Of a stretch of 64,000 bases of DNA, positions 49,001 to 57,739 are shown one piece after another. The stretch is from contig VWND01000024.1 in the NCBI GenBank assembly GCA_009599575.1, forward strand, positions 248,001 through 312,000, given 5' to 3'. The notes under the pieces are model-generated. The model was not told the DNA's origin and ran no database searches. It saw only the letters and a list, made by a program, of their open reading frames with translations. This DNA comes from Blumeriella jaapii (lineage: Eukaryota > Ascomycota > Leotiomycetes > Helotiales > Drepanopezizaceae). The position numbers and the translations under genes are program-made. Every line of letters begins with the position of its first letter. Within the stretch, counting starts at the first letter, position 1.

Positions 49001-50063
49001 CGATGAAAAGAGCGCCCCCTTCGTGGTTCAGAGCCGCGATGAAAAGAGCGCCCCCTTCGTGGTTCAGAGCCGCGATGAAAAGAGCGTCCCCTTCGTTGTT
49101 CGTCATAAGGTCTCTTCGCCACCGATTGAAGACGTGGCCGATTCCATGGACGACAACACAAAGATGCCCTCTGCCGCTCTCCCTCTTGTCAAGGAGGACA
49201 AACCTCTTAGCGGCCGATCCTCGACTTTCCATTATCTCCTTGCTCGATCAGTCCAGATTCAGGAGAAGGCCAAAGCGCTGAAAGACTCGCAAGACAAGGC
49301 GAGATCTCTTGGGCAACGAATCTTGACTTCCGAGGATTTTGTTGCTCAATCACGCCAGATCCAGGAGCTGACCCAGCAGCTGAAAGACTCCCAAGTCAAG
49401 GTGAGAGAGATCCAGGTGGAGCGGGATGCCATGGAAACCAAATTCAAAGCCCAGAAGGCTCTGGCTGCAAAGGCTGCGGCTAGATTAGAGGCTTCCGAGA
49501 AGGCTTCGGAAAAGGCTGCGGAGCAAGATGGAAAGATAGCCCATTACACCTGGTGCCAGAAGTTGGGATGGATCGCCGGCCTCATTTTCGCCTTCTTCTT
49601 CTTGTCGAGTTTCTTCATAACCTTCCATGCGCCCTGTCCTACACGCCCGATTCCCACCAGATGGTGCGGCCCGCCCGACAAGAACGAGCCCGCTGGGTTC
49701 TGCTCGGTGCCCCCCGAACTCATCACAACCTCCATCAGCATCCGATGCACCACGGAGCTTGCTGTCGTGGAAGAGCCATGGTGTCCGTGGAACCCGAAAA
49801 ACATCCACACCTTCACCGACAACGATGAGTTCGGGTACGCCGCCGACCTTTCCGACCCTCCCAAGACCGAGAATCCACTCGGCAAGCTCGCCAGAAGCGT
49901 GTACCAGATGGCAGAGAACTTCGTCGCCCGTCCAGCGACGAAGAAAGCCATCGTGGTAGCTGGGATTGCGGCGGCGGTGGTGGGTCCGGCGGAAGCCGCG
50001 ACGTTTGTGTGGAACGGTGGCCGGGCCCTGGTGGGCCAGATGGGCCAGAGGTTCTCTTTGTGA
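46085..50063 (+). CDS. Repeat-rich coiled-coil membrane protein, two exons (join 46085..46142, 46203..50063), broken by a +1 frameshift
   Basis: The ATG at 46085 opens 19 codons, then a GTATGT donor. The 60-nt intron ends in AG at 46201-46202, and exon 2 stays in frame. As sequenced, translation stops at 48826 (893 aa). One extra C in a C6 run near 48798-48803 moves the rest, which is open to 50063, into another frame; without it the protein would be about 1305 aa. Residues 20-390 are Pro/Ser-rich. Residues 390-600 hold four modules starting LPSLPNS. Residues 600-815 hold three 70-odd-residue modules (NSEELKQSRDEKS...MEDEANS). Next come 14 copies of a 12-residue unit, QSRDEKSAPFVV. The tail has a coiled coil (Gln/Lys/Glu/Ala-rich, about 1040-1130), one clear membrane segment (GWIAGLIFAFFFLSSFFITF), a Cys/Pro/Trp-rich stretch and a weaker hydrophobic segment near the C-terminus. 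I know no family. The clean frame on both sides of the extra C suggests a very recent break or a sequencing error. Confidence 0.75.
47330..48595 (+). repeat. Larger in-frame coding modules (153, 132 and about 216 bp) of the 46085 gene
   Basis: The segment encoding LPSLPNS(K/E)E recurs at about 47338, 47491, 47644, 47776, 47908, 48127, 48346 and 48562. The first spacings are 153 bp, the next 132 bp and the last about 216 bp. All are multiples of three, so the frame is kept. The 36-bp array is an amplified piece of the 216-bp module (the SRDEKS part). Confidence 0.85.
48596..49100 (+). repeat. 14 tandem copies of a 36-bp unit inside the 46085 gene
   Basis: Copies begin CAGAGCCGCGAT at 48596, 48632, 48668, 48704, 48740, 48776, 48813, 48849, 48885, 48921, 48957, 48993, 49029 and 49065. 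All steps are 36 bp except one of 37, between 48776 and 48813, where the extra C lies. Variation is limited to a few sites (GAT/AAA giving Glu/Lys after Asp, GTG/GAG/GTT near the end). The near identity implies recent amplification. Confidence 0.97.
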
Positions 50064-50153
50064 GTGGGGGAGGAGGAGGGGGGGGGTGAGGGATGAGGAT
50101 GGCATGTGAGGCAAGCGGCCAGGTGGGGGACTTTTGTAAGATAGTGGCGGAAC

Positions 50154-50445
50154 GGCCAGGGGGAGGATAGGGGTTGGCAAAGCGGCCAGGGGGAGGAAAG
50201 GGATTGGCAACTCGGCCAGGAGGAGGAAAGGGATTGGCAATTGGCCAGGGGGAGGAAAGGGATTGGCAATGTGGCCAGGGGGAGGATATGGATTGGCAAA
50301 GCGGCTAGGGGGAGGAAAGGGATTGGCAATGTGGCCAGGAGGAGGAAAGAGATTGGCAAAGTGGCCAGGAGGAGGAAAGGGATTGGCAAAGCGGCTAGGG
50401 GGAGGATATGGATTGGCAAAGTGGCCAGGGGGAGGATCAGGTTTT
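50154..50445. repeat. 30-bp minisatellite downstream of the 46085 gene
   Basis: Ten copies of GGC(C/T)AGG(G/A)GGAGGA..GATTGGCAA begin at 50154, 50184, 50214, 50243, 50273, 50303, 50333, 50363, 50393 and 50423. One step is 29 bp, the rest 30. The G-rich unit reads open in several frames on both strands because its length is a multiple of three. It follows the stop at 50063 by about 90 bases, so it probably sits in the 3' UTR or terminator region. Confidence 0.95.
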
Positions 50446-50854
50446 CTTTCTTTTTTTTCCTTTCAGTTTTTTTTGTATGAGATAACTGTACGAATAATAT
50501 GTACATCAATCCCACGAACAGTTCTCTCCTGCGTGACCAGGAAGCCATATCCCAACTTTTAACAGATCTGCTCGAGATTCATGGCAAGCAGTTTTCGTAA
50601 CATCATCAGTGTTGGGTTATACATTTCGAATTCATGCGATTTTATCAACCTCTGATTGTTTGTTGATGGTGGTAAACTGATTTACCATTGCTAGTTTATG
50701 TTTTCAAATCAGTTTCCTATGCTGGGATATAGCCGTTGATTGGAAGTTTCCTTTTTGTCTTTTAGGCTTTGGAAAGAAAGATTGAGCTACAAGTTCCAGT
50801 TCGAGCATTTGGGCGAAGCATTTCCTTCTCCCCGAGCCCGAGCACTTTGTACCA

Positions 50855-51555
50855 ATGGCAGCTACAGCTACAGCTACACCTGCACCATCTCAGGATGATA
50901 CGAAACACCATCTCTCCCACCGTCGCAGATGTCTGTCGCAAGTGGACGATCCTATCCACGTCCTAGCCCAGAAATCCGATTACACGACGCCATCGTGTAC
51001 TCTTCTGTCAGATAACGGCTTCGAGATCGTGGAATGACTTGGCGCGGGCGAGTTTCGCCGCTGTGGATGGGGGGAGTCGGTCGTCTTTGAGTGTTTTGCT
51101 AGTGCGCCCGTCAAGCAGATCCTCGCTGATATTGCGCGGCATGCTCTGGTGGTCAGTAATGGCTTTGGAATGTTTAACAACCGCGAGGAAGATGTGCCTT
51201 TGGATTTTATCCGCAATGATATTTTCTTGGTTGCGTCTGACGTGGGCGAGGAAACCGTGGGCAGATGCCGATTCTCCTCAGACCAGGTAGATCTGGGAAG
51301 AAGAATATGCAAGTCGTGACTTTCTCATTTCTGAAGAAGAGACACCGTCGCAAGGCGGCTCTCTGCACAAGATGAAGTCGTACACGAGAATGCTACGGAA
51401 TCCGTCTCTGGTCGTTGATCACGCGAACTCGGGTGTTATATCGAACGAGAGCTTGTCGAGGTCGTTCAAATGCGGTTTCAACAGATGCAAACCTCGCGAG
51501 CCGTGGATGCAATACACAGTGCATGTCAAGATGATGAATGAGCCGAAGCTGTAGT
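50855..51555 (+). pseudogene. Decayed ORF of unknown family
   Basis: Plus-strand coding-like sequence starts at an ATG at 50855 and runs 60 codons to a TGA. It continues in the same frame for about 90 codons (51038-51319) with convincing protein character (KQILADIARHALVVS, then PLDFIRNDIFLVASD). It then stops, and a different frame is open from about 51320 to 51555. The second segment faintly resembles the C-terminal half of fungal 2EXR-type domain proteins, but I would not rely on that. An in-frame stop plus a frame change suggest a pseudogene, unless one break is an unrecognised intron. Confidence 0.4.
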
Positions 51556-51559
51556 GCTA

Positions 51560-52340
51560 CTGGGAGTTCTTCTGCCGGAGTATAGTGCTTTTGGCAAGAA
51601 ATCTATGGCTAGACGTTGCGGCTCGAACCAATTCTTCTGCGTAGGATACCGATAGCTACGTTATGTGGTTCTCGCACATTAGCCGATCAAAACAATCTTA
51701 TTCAGCACGTGCTGCCTCAATGTGTCCAGCAATTACTGTCGGTTTCTTTTTATTCTAATTTTTATTTCTCTTCGAGCACTTTTGCATGCAAAATCCTCAC
51801 AGAAACCACTTACTGCATCTCGCATGATACTGTACCGAGCAGCATCTAGTGTATTTCAAACAGAACAACAACAACATCAATCATAAATATAAGCACAACC
51901 ATAACCATAATTCTAACCTTAAAACCTTAACCTTAAACCCCGCGACAACCACCATAACAACCAACCACCGTAACAACCACTATAACAACCTTCACCATCA
52001 CAACAACAAACACAACCCACTTTCCTCCCATCACCATTTCCCCCATCATCCCCACATCTATCCCCACCTCTACAATCCGGGAAAAGGCACCGGGAGATAC
52101 TGTGGGTATATATGCGCCGAGACATTCATGCAGTCGGTCGTACACGCTGCGGCCGAGCAACACGCCACCAATAAGAAACACGATGTTGCCGGCTGCAGGC
52201 ATTGGCGTCGTGGGAACAAAACGATGAGTCCGGGGTTGAGCGCGGGGTACTTACCGCTTTCTCTTCGCCTTGCTCCTCTCATCTGGCGAATTCTACAGTA
52301 CCTTAGGTAAGGGAGTAACAGGTAGCTAGCTGCTCGTTGG
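51560..52340. other. Low-complexity AAC/ACC-rich intergenic sequence
   Basis: From about 51860 to 52060 the plus strand is an imperfect series of AACAAC, CATAACC and ACCATAACAACC motifs, including AACCTTAAAACCTTAACC, which is vaguely telomere-like but not an array. The His/Asn-rich plus-strand ORF here is explained by that composition. A minus-strand ORF from an ATG near 52202 has one hydrophobic segment (IVFLIGGVLLG) but runs into the low-complexity part. Confidence 0.6.
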
Positions 52341-52345
52341 TCAAG

Positions 52346-52356
52346 TATATAAAAAG
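52346..52356 (+). promoter_or_regulatory. TATA-box-like motif
   Basis: TATATAAAAAG lies about 230 bases upstream of the ATG at 52584 of the small mitochondrial-type gene, a plausible distance for a fungal core promoter with a long leader. Match to consensus only. Confidence 0.4.
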
Positions 52357-52583
52357 TGCGTTGTGCCCAGTACGTTCGTTACATACCGCATCCTCACCTT
52401 TCATTTTCAAACAACACTAGGATTTGTATTTTATTACTTATTCAGATATCATTCAGATATCGGCAGTTGTTGATCTCTTTTCCCTTTCCCACTTGGTACC
52501 CTGTTCAACATCAAGCCACTCGATAAAGTAACGTCCCAAACACTTTCTTACCCAACTTCGATATCAACACACACAAATCGATC

Positions 52584-53145
52584 ATGGCACCCACAACAAG
52601 CCTCTTCCGCCGCAACCCAATCCTCTCCCCTCTCGCCCGTACCCGCGTTCACGCCCAACCTTTCTACCTCCCCATCCAACCCTTCCGCGCCGCCCACTCC
52701 TCCGGCGTGCCGAAGGCTCAAGGAGGGCAGGTCGCGTGGGGTGCGCAGTTCCGGAAGCTGGGGGGCGTGGCTGTGATGTACGTTTCTCTGTCTCTTTCTC
52801 TCTCTCTTCTTTTCGCTTTTCGCTCTCTCGCTCTCTTGCTCTCTTCTCTCTCCCTGTCGCTTCCGCTTTTCGCACCATCCCTTGTCCCCGAGATCCATCC
52901 AAGAAAGAGCTTCCTTTTTTTTCACACTTCCTCTCTCTGGAAGCAAATGACAAGGCGTGAAAAGGCATCAAGCGAGCGGAGTGGGCTGGAGATGAGACAA
53001 AGAAGGGAATCGAGAGACGGGTCCGCATGAGAAAATGCTTGCTGATACGCTCGTGGGGAGCAGGTACTTCCCCGTCGTAGCCGTCGTCATGTTCTGGCCG
53101 GCTGTCGTGCCGCCCGTGGTGAGCTACGTTGAGGCTAGATTTTGA
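52584..53145 (+). CDS. Small mitochondrial-type single-membrane-span protein, two exons (join 52584..52777, 53064..53145), 91 aa
   Basis: The ATG at 52584 opens 64 codons. Exon 1 stops inside an ATG codon at a GTACGT donor (52778). The acceptor CAG at 53061-53063 restores the frame, which ends in TGA at 53143-53145. The N-terminus is rich in Arg, Ser and Ala without acidic residues (LFRRNPILSPLARTRVHA), a typical mitochondrial presequence. A hydrophobic span in exon 2 (YFPVVAVVMFWPAVVPPVVS) is followed by a short charged end. Length and layout fit a small inner-membrane subunit or assembly factor, but I cannot name it. The 286-nt intron is pyrimidine-rich (CTCTCTCTT). A cleavage site near RAAHSS (about residue 35-40) is plausible. 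Confidence 0.75.
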
Positions 53146-54107
53146 GGCTTGGATTGGGATGGAAAGAATTGCGGATTCGCCATGGGAGGTGGGGGAGGAA
53201 GAGCGGGAAGGTGGTTGACGAGTTGACGAGTGGTGTATTTGGGTTTGGAATGTTTCTTATGAGGAGGGTGTGAATTGGAATGGGATGTTTACACAGGCTT
53301 TGGATAGGATTGAATGGGATTGGAATGACTGGAATTGGATCTGACTGAAATGAACACCGCGACATCAGCGCCAAAAACCCATGATTCAAACCCCAGGGAA
53401 GAGACCACAGTGCAGAATCAGCGACTGATCCAGATAGCGAGGAGATCTGCACCCGAATCAGCATCGGTGGTGAGGTGCGAAGCGAGAAAGGTCGTGGTGG
53501 TGCGTTTGCTGCGTAGGGAAGAGGTAGAGAGGATGTCCCGGGGTGGACACGGATGGGAACGGGGATGGGCGCGGACGGGGATTGGAAACTGGGAATGTGA
53601 CCTGGGCTTATTGGCTGGGTATGGAGTCACGTACAATTCATCCCAGGTCGAGTTCGCCATAGGTAGAGGTAGGGAAAGGAACGCAGAGCAAAGGGCGTGG
53701 GTGGGATGAGTTGGGCAGCATGTCATGTGCGAGAAACCACCACCAGCATCGCCATCAGCAAACCGACTCAAGCAGAGCAAATTGGCAGCACGAAAAGTGA
53801 CGCGTAAAGGATTGCATTGGCATATCGGTACCAAGAAGCAATCGTGATAGCGTTCCAGGACCACCTAACTCAGATCGTGTGATCCCTGCAATCCCACATA
53901 CAGATGGAAAATGCCCAAGGACATCGCTCATCTACAAGTCGCAGTCCACACCCAAAGACCAATTCCGCGCATATGCTGCTAGCACATCCAGACATTCATC
54001 ACCATCTCCAGCTGCTTGGCCAGAAACCCAGACCTCGACATGTCCCCTCCCGAGCTGAGTCTCAGAGACCGTTGACGGAGGGAGAGGGAGAGGAAGAGGA
54101 GCGCCAT
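53146..54107. other. Intergenic region between convergent genes
   Basis: Holds the 3' ends of the plus-strand gene at 52584 and the minus-strand gene at 54108. A GGAAT/GGGATTGGAATG imperfect pentamer stretch lies at about 53270-53340. The ORFs here have no coherent protein character. Confidence 0.6.
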
Positions 54108-55566
54108 CTACCACTCACTGCCATCGAGGGGCTCCTTCGCAGCAACCTCCGCGTTGACGTCGTCGGCCCAGCTGTTCTTGTCAGCGGGTACAGCGGCACT
54201 CACCTCCCAGCCGTTGTTGGCCACAGGCAAGGTATTGTCAGTGCCGTTGCCGCCACTATCGACGCCCCACTCAGCACCACCATTGTTGCCCCATCCACCA
54301 CCACCGTTGGAGCCCGACTCCCCATTGGCTTCGCCACGAGAAGCACGAGGAGCGTTAGCCTGGGCGATTTGTTAGCGTTTGCTCGACGAGGGGGAGGGCA
54401 AGAGCAGGGGTGTACGTACCCACTCATCAACGACAGCCTGGATGAGAACGCGAGCCTTCTGGATGGTGAACGCGGTGCCGGTAATGGTAATATCGATCAG
54501 ATCCCGAGCACGACCCTTTGACGCGAACTCATCCTTCTTGGGCAGATAGATGTCTTGAACACCGGACAGACTCTTCAGCTCTGAGATCTTGGAGCCCTTG
54601 GGACCGATGATCGCGCCGGAGGAGCCCTGGTAGATGGACATGATCTCCTCACGCTCGGTCTTGTCGTTCTCGTCTGGACCGGGACCGCGAGGGTTGTCGA
54701 GCTCGGGAACAATATCTCCGAACTTGCTGTAGGCTGCGGGTTCGAGTTAGCGCGTGGTCTTTGTGCCAATTCGTGTGGACAATCTCTGGGAGGGATGGCA
54801 TCTCTGCAGAGGAGAAACGCCTGTGCACATAGAAACTACCTTACCGTACATGCGCTTGCGGAGGTACTCGACGACATACTTCCAGCGGGGAGTCCAGTAG
54901 AACTTGCTCAACTCCTTGACCATCTCGGTGGCCTGGTCCTCCTTGGACTCGTCGGCATTGCTGGCGTGAATACCGAAAACGGCACCCTTGTAGTCGGCAG
55001 AGTCGAAGTCAACACCGGTGACAGCGACGAAAGCTTGGGCCGTGGCGATCTCGTTGGCCCAGTAGAAGTGAACCCCAACATCGAGAGAGACGCCCATGTA
55101 GACCTCGCGGTGGAAGATCTCGGTCTGCTTGCTGGTCGCCAGGTCGCTGGGCACGGAACGAGGCATGCTCTGGTGGAGCTTGTAGAAGATGTAGTTGAGG
55201 ATCAGGACTCGGTTCTTGGCCGCCTTCTGGTTGTTAGCAGAAATTCCAACCTGGGAGAAGCGCGCACACGACCGCAGATGTGCGCGCAAGGCGACGCAAA
55301 GAGGGCTGCCACCGCGCTCTTCTTACCTTCAACTCATCCTGTGTGCCCTCGAAGTCAGGGTCGAGCACGAAGAAGAGCTCGCCCTCCTCGTGCGCACTCT
55401 CTTCGAACTCCTGGGCGTTGGTCGGGTTGCCATTCTTGCCCTCGAGGAGATCGTAGGGGTTGAAGGTGCCGTGGGCGGGACCGTTTGCGAAGGTGTTTGC
55501 CTTGGGTTTTCCCTTGGCCTTGGGCTTCCCGTTGGGGATGTTCTCCTTCTTAGTGAAGGTGACCAT
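54108..55566 (-). CDS. KH-domain RNA-binding protein, four exons (complement join 54108..54359, 54420..54733, 54845..55250, 55327..55566), 403 aa
   Basis: The start ATG at 55564-55566 has context ACAAGATGG. The frame upstream of it is also open for 76 codons but contains a CAA-repeat-derived poly-Thr stretch, which looks like leader. Introns of 76, 111 and 60 nt have GT..AG ends and keep the frame throughout. Residues 1-60 are basic then acidic. Residues 80-215 form a well-ordered, unassigned domain (VGISANNQKAAKNRV, then MPRSVPSDLATSKQTEI). A KH-type domain follows at about 246-318, with the GPKG loop at 259-262 (IIGPKG), so single-stranded RNA binding is likely. The last 83 residues are Gly/Asn/Ala-rich with Trp in WG/GW contexts. 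Cytoplasmic or nuclear RNA metabolism is inferred. It lies on the same strand as the carrier gene upstream, 0.9 kb away, so probably separately transcribed. Confidence 0.88.
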
Positions 55567-56477
55567 CTTGTCGGCGGTTGGTGGTTGACGTGATGGATGG
55601 AGATGTGAAGTTGTTGTCGTTGTTGTTGTTGTTGTGAAGTTGTTGGGAGGTGGAAGTTGAAGTCGATTTGTGTTGCGTGCAAGATCGAAGTCAAGAGCTG
55701 CACCTGCTCGTCTCGAATTGAAGCTGCGGCTTGTGCGACTGCCGAACCGGGAAGTCGCGCTAGTGCTAGCGGTGGTCATCACGTGATATAACACTTGTGA
55801 TTGAAAAGCACGTCAACTCAAGTCGAAGCTGAAGGAGAAGAGCACAACGCAGTATCTCACGTTTGATAGATTGATGTCGATGTATTGAGCATCAAGTGGC
55901 AACGAACCATGTCTTGCAAAGAACTATAACCCGTTAAGACAGGCGGACGGCTTCTTGCAGATGCACCCGGTCTTGCAAACGGAATTGCAAGTCCCAGCTA
56001 CAGCCACCAAGACTCCTCCTCGGCCTGCAGCTTTTTGAAAGGCTATATTGAATATCCATATGCCCACAGGTAATCTTTCGTCAAGTAATGCCACCCTGGG
56101 TTCTCACTTCGCAAATGCTGCATCTTAATTGTCCATTTACCCATTTCCAAGCCATCAGATTCACCCCCCCTTACAGACCCCGCTATCAGACAGTCGAGAA
56201 AATTAGAATTTCCCCTCCGAAACAGCACTCGAGCCTTTGAGATATCCTGCATTTTCCAGTGAAGTAGAACGTAAAGCCTCCATACTGAACGGAGGACCAC
56301 AGTAAGAGAAGCTCTACATTTCAGATCCCAGCCCTCGCCGACGCAGATAGAGACATTGACTGGATCGGGACATCGGGTTGCTTGTGTATTTGCATTACCT
56401 ATGGCGAGAAAAGTACACCAAGCTTTCCGCACTCCTACCCAACGCCATACCCACCCAATCCCTATACCAAAAAACCC
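55567..56477. other. Leader of the KH gene and 3' region of the carrier gene
   Basis: 55610-55640 holds GTTGTTGTCGTTGTTGTTG (CAA repeat on the gene strand), 45-75 bases upstream of the KH start. The rest, up to the PIC2 stop, has no convincing ORF. Confidence 0.6.
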
Positions 56478-57610
56478 CTAATGGCCACCCGTGGTAGGCA
56501 AGCCAAGACCGACCTTGAAACTATCATAGATCAGCCACTGAAAGGCCGTCAAAGTGCCAATCATCAAGATCCGCACGGGCAGGCCGTTCCACAAGCCCTT
56601 GAACCCGATGTTCCCGTAGATGCGGCCCATCGCCTTGCCGGCGCCCTCGCCGGGTTTCCGGTCCGAGTTCAGCTTGGACACCATCACGTCGGCCGGGTGC
56701 GAGATGACGGCGCACCCGACGCCCGCAATGTAGCCACCGAGAAAAGAGACGCCCGTCTGCTGGAGGCCGTTGTACGCCGATTTCGGCTTGCCGAGGTAGC
56801 CGTAGATGGCGTTGACGGTCGTCTCAAAAGTGGCGAACTTGACCATCGTGTAGGGGATCTGGCGGCCCCAGAGAGGGTAGAGGCCTTTGTAGAGCCTGCC
56901 ACACAACAACACATGGGATGAGCATCCATCTCCATTGCGGCCCTTGTATGTAGGATCGTTGACAAAGACTCACCCCGCGTAGCCCTCCTCCTTGATGACC
57001 TTGCCCATGCCTTCGCGCAGGCTATGCGCAAAGGGCGGCAGGCTGGTCTGCATGCGCACCTTGATGGCCTCGAAGGGGCACAGCGCGACGTCGGCGATGA
57101 ACTCGGCGCTGGCGCTCGCGGCCAGGAACACGGCCGTCTGGTTCATGCCGGGGAACAGCTTCTCGCCGTACGTGTACTTGAAGACCTCGTAGAAGCCGTA
57201 CTTGCCGCCGCCCTGCAGGCAGTAGCCGACGAAGGTCGGCGACCAGCCGAAGAAGATGCCGCGCAGGCCCTCGCCCTTGTAGATCTTGCTCCAGGCCTGC
57301 AGATTCGAGGTGTAGATCTTGGAATCGACCTGGCGCCGGCATTTTACGAGGTCGAGGGGCGTGACGGCTGTGTGGGTTGGGCCGCAGGCTGAGGAGAGGA
57401 AAAGCGCGGCATTAGCGAACGGTTGTGCGTCATCAGATGTTATTGTAATGTTTGGGAGGGGTGTGTGAGGTGTGTTTGTTGACGTTGGCGTGCGAGAAGT
57501 GAGGGCATTCACGAACCAATGATGCCGCCCAGGCCGCACGCGGCAAAGTATTTCCCGCTGTACAGCTCGATGCCCGGCTTCGGCAGCGCTTTCTCGATGC
57601 TCGTCGACAT
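56478..57610 (-). CDS. PIC2: Mitochondrial phosphate (and copper) carrier, Pic2 type, three exons (complement join 56478..56895, 56974..57388, 57517..57610), 308 aa
   Basis: A solute carrier (SLC25) of the inner mitochondrial membrane with three repeats. The signature PX(D/E)XX(K/R) is visible in each: PLDLVK at residue 42, PFEAIK at 136 and PADVMVSK at 237 (the last lacks the basic residue at the exact position, as in yeast Pic2). [16 protein letters not shown] near the N-terminus, RQIPYTM at about 181 and the C-terminus [17 protein letters not shown] match Pic2 much better than Mir1. Yeast Pic2 imports phosphate and copper; that role here is by homology. Length is the family's usual 300-310 residues. 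There is no cleavable presequence, also usual. Exon 1 ends at an atypical donor (GTTCGT) chosen because it gives the conserved GGIIACGPTHT; introns are 128 and 78 nt. The ATG at 57608-57610 fits the family start. Confidence 0.95.
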
Positions 57611-57721
57611 GCTCGCGGTTGTTCCGGACCAAGGAGATAGAAAGAAGCCGGAGAGAAAGAAGAAAGACAAGAGGAATTGTTGTTTATGTTATGGATCAGA
57701 GAGAGAGATGTGTGTGTGTAG

Positions 57722-57733
57722 ATATATATATAA
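57722..57733 (-). promoter_or_regulatory. TATA-like element upstream of the carrier gene
   Basis: TTATATATATAT on the minus strand lies about 112 bases upstream of the PIC2 start codon, preceded on the transcript side by a purine-rich (plus strand GAGAGAAAGAAGAAAGA) leader. Consensus match only. Confidence 0.4.
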
Positions 57734-57739
57734 ATGCAA

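Noticed and set aside
47011..49232. Long minus-strand ORFs (224-341 codons) antisense to the 46085 gene
   Set aside because: Repeat units of 36, 132, 153 and 216 bp are multiples of three, so antisense frames stay open by construction. Splice sites, start and domain structure support only the plus strand.
49485..50548. Minus-strand ORFs with MPIPFLPLA-like repeats
   Set aside because: Explained by the 30-bp minisatellite read antisense and the antisense of the coding C-terminus.
51905..51940. Telomere-like AACCTTAAAACCTTAACC stretch
   Set aside because: Too short and irregular, with no TTAGGG-type array; it lies within AAC/ACC low-complexity sequence between ordinary genes.
51849..52310. 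His/Asn-rich plus-strand ORF
   Set aside because: Its first half is simple AAC/CAT-rich repeat sequence, the second half has no family character, and no introns or start context support it.
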